From the NCBI GenBank assembly GCA_014379065.1, contig JACMMM010000341.1, positions 1 through 8,924 on the forward strand: DNA of 8,924 nucleotides, read 5' to 3'. This stretch comes from Saprospiraceae bacterium (lineage in GTDB: Bacteria; Bacteroidota; Bacteroidia; Chitinophagales; Saprospiraceae). Made by a program: the position numbers and the translations under genes. The notes under the pieces were generated by a model. That model was not told where the DNA came from, ran no database searches, and worked only from the letters and a program-made list of their open reading frames with translations. Positions 6,301 to 8,924 of this stretch are shown here, piece after piece (positions within the stretch are counted from its first letter, which is position 1; each line of letters begins with the position of its first letter).

Positions 6301-6924
6301 ACGAACAATTGTGCAAACAAGATGATCTGGACGGCGATACAAGTGCCAGATGGTTTGACGGCAGATGATCCACTCAATGGTACCGTGTACACCACTCCGG
6401 ATGGGCGCAAATATGACGTGCGAAATCCGAACTTCTCGCCGTTCTATTCCGTCCGGTTCAAGTCAACAACGGATAGTATTTCCAATGGTCAATCGGATAT
6501 ATTTAAATACACACTGCCTGCGCAGGCAGGCAATCTAACCTATATCCACATTGCTTCCCGATTGACAGGCAATGTTACCTACGAGGCGCATTTGAATACG
6601 TTCAACTGTCCGATAACGGTGATGAAACCCGCGCCCCAGGGGCCGCGATCTCCAGAAGAAATGCACAGTAATGGGACGCTTCAGGTCTTCCCAAATCCGA
6701 CAAGCGGCATCCTTTTTGCCGACCTTACAGATTGGCGTGGCGAACAGCTACAAGTCGAGGTTTTCAATAGCCAGGGACAGCTGGCGCAAAGCCTTGCATT
6801 AACGGCGAACGGAGAGATGCAGCAGATTGCGCTTCCGAATGGCATAGCCGATGGTCTTTATTTCCTGCAAATATTGACAGAAAACGGTGAGCGCCAGACG
6901 GTCAGATTTGTGTTGCAGCACTGA
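3400..6924 (+). CDS. Large T9SS-exported repeat protein with HYR domain
   Basis: The protein has 1174 residues. Order: signal peptide (1-24, hydrophobic LLFAFLFLTFFTANIFSQ); a propeller-like region (about 25-381) of repeated 'D..GN..W...YG' and 'GG(F/Y)L..G' strands; a linker with Cys382-Cys383; eight 52-residue repeats (443-857) with Cys at repeat positions 1 and 30; a HYR-type domain (about 850-935, CPND...TDSCGNSASCCFSV); an unassigned domain (about 936-1080); and a T9SS type A sorting domain (1094-1174, VFPNPTSG to VRFVLQH). It is exported by Sec, then by T9SS to the surface or medium. A role in adhesion or in an extracellular matrix is inference only. The ATG at 3400 is chosen because the signal peptide starts there; the in-frame TTG at 3256 would put 48 polar residues before it. 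The leader TTAAA-N3-ATTTATT just before the ATG recurs before the gene at 8206. No catalytic domain is seen. Confidence 0.9.
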   Translation: MKHRLTLLFAFLFLTFFTANIFSQNTFQKTIGGDGDDFANWVVEIPTGYIIAGQAATPNNLNACLLQLDHAGNIIWQKNYGAGYHFNVVVDAGNGFLALGESNAGASDVDIFLVRTDLTGNVLWSKQIGDTSTTDLGNSLVAVPGGYLLSGAQAPTGTTSFNSIFTRLDANGNTLWSRTYSSGSIGNLIRSNYVENNVIYASGAAETSGAFLRLDLMNGDVLGSATYDGNSTEALYYQQPTLDSNLVIADHTRSAAGNNEIRLWVQKITKPTGQIIWSKVYNKSSGVDLRGRIEIADGGFLLTPYNDSSTPANDGMLAKIDPNGNVLWSYQYGGNQEDRLLKATQTADGGFVAVGHSRSNSVNGDNDIFIVKTDSNGLVTGCCTRPAGIEASNFSATDISLSYDPSNSYSADSIGIDPVSVNLLTESLCASIPPIDSQDVTLCPNQTFTLNGIDYHAPTVVYDTIPSSGGGCDTIRVYNLLAAPYDSVSQLIQFCFGDTITIGGQVYTQSATVVDTISSAGIGCDTIVTYTLEALLHFSQNDTIPFCPGDSITIGGQVYTQSATVVDTLFSTTGSCDTLLTYTLILLPEPTLSDTIQFCPGDSITIAGQVFTQSATVIDTILSTGGACDTIVTYTLILLPQPTLSDTIQFCPGDSITISGQVYTQSATVVDTISSTGGACDTIATYTLILLPQPTLSDTIQFCPGDSITIAGQVYTQSATVVDTISSIGGACDTIATYTLILLPQPTLSDTIEFCPGETITIGAQGYTQSATVVDTIPALGGGCDTIATYTLVLLPQPLVVETIGLCFGDTVTINGVNYTQPGNVLDTIPAIGGGCDTIVSYVLVSLTPAPSVVNIHCPNDLSVITLPGTGPTVATYNLPTVTTDCPCPGTALTLTAGLASGSIFPVVTTQVCYSATDSCGNSASCCFSVTIREELPCDEKVVACMKYEVLSITKNAGGKHTYHIRATNNCANKMIWTAIQVPDGLTADDPLNGTVYTTPDGRKYDVRNPNFSPFYSVRFKSTTDSISNGQSDIFKYTLPAQAGNLTYIHIASRLTGNVTYEAHLNTFNCPITVMKPAPQGPRSPEEMHSNGTLQVFPNPTSGILFADLTDWRGEQLQVEVFNSQGQLAQSLALTANGEMQQIALPNGIADGLYFLQILTENGERQTVRFVLQH
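4726..5970 (+). repeat. Eight in-frame 156-bp tandem repeats (52 residues each)
   Basis: Units start at 4726, 4882, 5038, 5194, 5350, 5506, 5662 and 5818; the last is one codon short. The consensus reads CPGDSITIxGQVYTQSATVV, then DTIxSxGGxCDTIxTYTLIL, then LPQPTLSDTIQF. Units 3-6 are most alike, and units 1 and 8 most divergent. Units 5 and 6 differ at 18 of 156 bases but only three of 52 residues. Each unit has two Cys 29 residues apart, which could form a disulphide after export, and two to four Asp-Ser/Thr-hydrophobic tripeptides. Confidence 0.92.
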
Positions 6925-6960
6925 GGCAGTAATTGAGTAACTGATTAATTTATAATAGGA

Positions 6961-7020
6961 GAAGAGGGTGTCTTATAACATGGTTCATCCAGATGACACC
7001 TGTTATAGGACATCCTCTTC
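6961..7020. terminator. Long hairpin between convergent genes, possible bidirectional terminator
   Basis: The bases at 6961-6980 and 7001-7020 form an inverted repeat with 20-bp arms. Eighteen positions are Watson-Crick and the other two become G-U pairs in RNA; the loop is 20 nt (6981-7000). It lies 37 bp after the stop of the T9SS gene ending at 6924. Its right arm reaches into the stop codon (7019-7021) of the convergent minus-strand gene. No T-tract follows on either strand, so it is not a classical intrinsic terminator. The loop contains GACACC (6995-7000), which could pair instead with GGTGTC in the left arm (6967-6972). A small miniature-element remnant is an alternative. Confidence 0.5.
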
Positions 7021-8206
7021 AATGTGCAATCGTAATCACCCGCGAAGTCGCGTTTTTACCCTCACCAACAGTTAACAACAAAGGCCCCTGCACATTGTCC
7101 AAAGGGATTCGTTCTTTTCCTTTGGCAGTACCGGTGTATAGTATTCTACCCTGCAGATCAGTCAATTGTACGCGATTACCCGCAGGTACTTCAAGCCAGA
7201 GCCATTCACCAACTGGATTGGGGTAGGCCGTCCATTGAACTGCCGCGCCAGCAGGCTCATGCGTGGCTACTTTGCCGTTGGGGAAATAGAAATAACGGCC
7301 TTGATAAAACCAACCTGAAGGGAAGGACCAACCATAGTCATTTGAAAAAAATGGACAGTCATTATCGCCTACATAAGTATAAATCGTACGAACGGGATAT
7401 GGATTATGTGGCCCTGCAGTTTCATAAACCTCGTAGCGGCCCAAGGCATCAAAATCCTCGAGAAAATAGTATTGATACTGCCATGACATGGAACCATCAT
7501 CCCAAAAATAATACCTGCGAAGTATGTTGTGCTCTGCCGTGTTGTAAAAATAATCTACTTTGGAGGAAGGTCTGTTGGTTATCAAATCTGTTTGATACTC
7601 CAAGATCAAGGAGTCGTTGGCATCATAAGTATTAACTTGAAGAAAGTCAGGATTCCAGCTTCCGCCCCAGGAAGCATATTGTATTTGAGATAATTTGCCT
7701 GTGGGCGTATACCCATAAATTCGCCTGAGTGTTGGGTACCAGGTATTGGAATTGCCATCCCAGGAATAGTATTGAAGTTCCTGTATCTGGTCGTTGGCGT
7801 TAAAGAAATTCAGGGCTTTGTAAGATAAGAAGATTGCACCATTGGGCTGAAACGTTTCATAGGTATAGACCGAATCGTTTTGATTTGTGGCGCCATGCGG
7901 ATAAAAAACGAATCGTTTGACGGGTAGCAACTGAGGATAAGCCAGTACTTCATTCAATATCGAGCGGCCCAAGGCATCCAGCACGGTGCTATCAATGACC
8001 AAATAATCATAACGGACGATGCAGGTATCAGAATAGCGCCAAACCATTTTCTCAATGAGCGTAGAATCACCTATTGGGAAATTCTGATAAAGCAGAATAG
8101 AGTCGGGGTGACAACCAGAGGGGCCGCCGCGCTCAGCGGCTTTTTGTTGCGAAAAAGTCGGAAGGATGTTCAGGGAAAGGAACAGCAGGAGAAAATAGAA
8201 GCGCAT
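7019..8206 (-). CDS. T9SS-exported protein with YD/WDG-type repeats
   Basis: The protein has 395 residues. A signal peptide covers residues 1-19 (MRFYFLLLFLSLNILPTFS). The body (about 60-320) is built of loosely repeated aromatic strands, for example YYSWDGNSNTWYPTLRRIYGY, YASWGGSWNPDFLQVNTYDA and YYFWDDGSMSWQYQYYF, with DALGR and YDAND turns. This style of repeat occurs in many secreted Bacteroidota proteins and resembles degenerate RHS/YD repeats. A T9SS type A sorting domain occupies about 325-395 (WTAYPNPVGEW, then LTDLQGRILYTG, then a short basic strand and RVITIAH). Cys32, Cys62 and Cys284 are its only cysteines. The product should be exported to the surface or medium; no enzyme motif is visible. 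The ATG at 8206 starts the signal peptide and has the same TTAAA-N3-ATTTATT leader as the gene at 3400. It follows the minus-strand gene at 8279-8920 after 72 bp, so co-transcription is possible. Confidence 0.88.
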   Translation of the reverse strand: MRFYFLLLFLSLNILPTFSQQKAAERGGPSGCHPDSILLYQNFPIGDSTLIEKMVWRYSDTCIVRYDYLVIDSTVLDALGRSILNEVLAYPQLLPVKRFVFYPHGATNQNDSVYTYETFQPNGAIFLSYKALNFFNANDQIQELQYYSWDGNSNTWYPTLRRIYGYTPTGKLSQIQYASWGGSWNPDFLQVNTYDANDSLILEYQTDLITNRPSSKVDYFYNTAEHNILRRYYFWDDGSMSWQYQYYFLEDFDALGRYEVYETAGPHNPYPVRTIYTYVGDNDCPFFSNDYGWSFPSGWFYQGRYFYFPNGKVATHEPAGAAVQWTAYPNPVGEWLWLEVPAGNRVQLTDLQGRILYTGTAKGKERIPLDNVQGPLLLTVGEGKNATSRVITIAH

Positions 8207-8278
8207 AATAAATCGGTTTAAAATAGAAGGATTGCTCTGGATGAGAGCGAAATAGCATCATGCTTGACGCAATATTCA

Positions 8279-8920
8279 TCAATTTTCAGCCAAAGGCAAA
8301 TGATGTGGTTCTTCCGTGTCAAATCCCGGGCGGACAAAGTTTTGCCAATCGGGGAAAAGCCGCTCCATTTCTTTCCGAAAACGACTGAGCGCCAGAAGCA
8401 AATCGAGGATTTCGTCTGTTTTTTCGGGCCAGGTTTTACGAAGCAATTCCCAAGCGCCCAGACTTCGTTCTATACAGAGGATACAAGCTTTTGCGCTCCC
8501 ATTCGCGTCGCTTTGGTAGGGAGGGTCGCCCCAAATCTCCGTATCGTGCATATCGTCCATGCCTGAAACTGCACGACGGGCTTTCACGCCGATAAAGGCG
8601 GCGTATTGATGGATGATTTCCATGGCCTCTTGCGTGTGTTCGAGTTGCTCCAGATCAATGGGCAGTTCCAGTTCGGCCATTTGTTGGGTTTCAGCCTCTC
8701 GTGCGGATAAAAAACCTTGGTTGGCATTAAAAAATGAATCGGTCAGTTTGAAATAAGCCAATCCTTTTTCAAAGATTTCCTCCTCCAGTTTTTCCATATC
8801 AGGATCGGGAATGGGTTCGGGTTCCGCGTGGATTTCAGCAGGGTCAATCCCGGCTTCGCGGAGCATATCGTCTAGCATGCGCAGGGATTCTTTGAAATGC
8901 TCGCTCACGGTGTTCCACAT
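8279..8920 (-). CDS. Unrecognised helical, acidic protein (start near window edge)
   Basis: The 213 residues run from an ATG at 8918-8920 to a TGA at 8279-8281. The frame is still open for the last codon before the window ends, so the true start may lie outside. The sequence is mostly predicted helix: MWNTVSEHFKESLRMLDDML, an acidic Pro/Glu linker (AEPEPIPDPDMEKLEEEIFEKG, about residues 32-53), then several amphipathic helices. No signal peptide or membrane segment is seen, so it is probably cytoplasmic. Residues about 144-149 contain a CxxC pair (ACILC), which could bind a metal or be redox-active, but no family is recognised. The Trp-rich stretch ERSLGAWELLRKTWPEK follows it. It reads in the same direction as the T9SS gene at 7019-8206, 72 bp away, with only a weak five-base-pair hairpin (8234-8248) between. 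Function unknown. Confidence 0.7.
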   Translation of the reverse strand: MWNTVSEHFKESLRMLDDMLREAGIDPAEIHAEPEPIPDPDMEKLEEEIFEKGLAYFKLTDSFFNANQGFLSAREAETQQMAELELPIDLEQLEHTQEAMEIIHQYAAFIGVKARRAVSGMDDMHDTEIWGDPPYQSDANGSAKACILCIERSLGAWELLRKTWPEKTDEILDLLLALSRFRKEMERLFPDWQNFVRPGFDTEEPHHLPLAEN

Positions 8921-8924
8921 TTCC

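Noticed and set aside
5938..6410. Minus-strand open frames opposite the HYR region
   Set aside because: They are shadows of the large T9SS gene, whose frame is continuous with recognisable domains here.

Overview
The window looks like a chromosomal stretch of a Bacteroidota bacterium, probably of the Saprospiria (Haliscomenobacter/Lewinella-like) group. Two secreted proteins end in a type IX secretion (T9SS) sorting domain, a system confined to this phylum. One of them carries the Cys-GDSI...GCDTI tandem repeats I associate with that group. Starts have A/T-rich leaders without a clear Shine-Dalgarno. The phylum call is firm; the class-level call is inference.

Layout. 1-300: the 3' end of an unrecognised plus-strand gene. 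301-861: no intact gene, but three long palindromes (383-415, 453-481, 730-762) and, on the minus strand, a 199-bp detached copy of the 3' end of the succinate-semialdehyde dehydrogenase gene (525-723). 862-1624: a RhuM-family gene in two pieces in different frames, with the middle of the protein missing. 1678-3132: the complete dehydrogenase gene (gabD-like), minus strand. 3400-6924: a 1174-residue T9SS-exported protein with a propeller-like N-terminus, eight tandem 52-residue two-cysteine repeats, a HYR domain, an unassigned domain and a sorting domain. 6961-7020: a hairpin between convergent genes. 7019-8206: a second T9SS protein with YD/WDG-type repeats, minus strand. 8279-8920: a helical protein of unknown function, minus strand, its start near the window edge.

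The most interesting part is 383-1876. The last 65 codons of the dehydrogenase gene occur twice in direct orientation, 1153 bp apart, and bracket the RhuM remnant. The copies differ at 16 of 199 bases and every difference is silent, so both were under selection as protein-coding sequence before one became a fragment. This fits single-crossover (Campbell-type) integration of a small piece of DNA carrying a homologous gabD 3' end, or the collapse of a tandem allele pair. Palindromes lie on both sides of the detached fragment, one only 7 bp from its breakpoint. The right half of the window is an ordinary secreted/surface-protein region; its two T9SS genes share a nearly identical leader just before the ATG. 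I see no defence system, CRISPR array, RNA gene or intact transposase.
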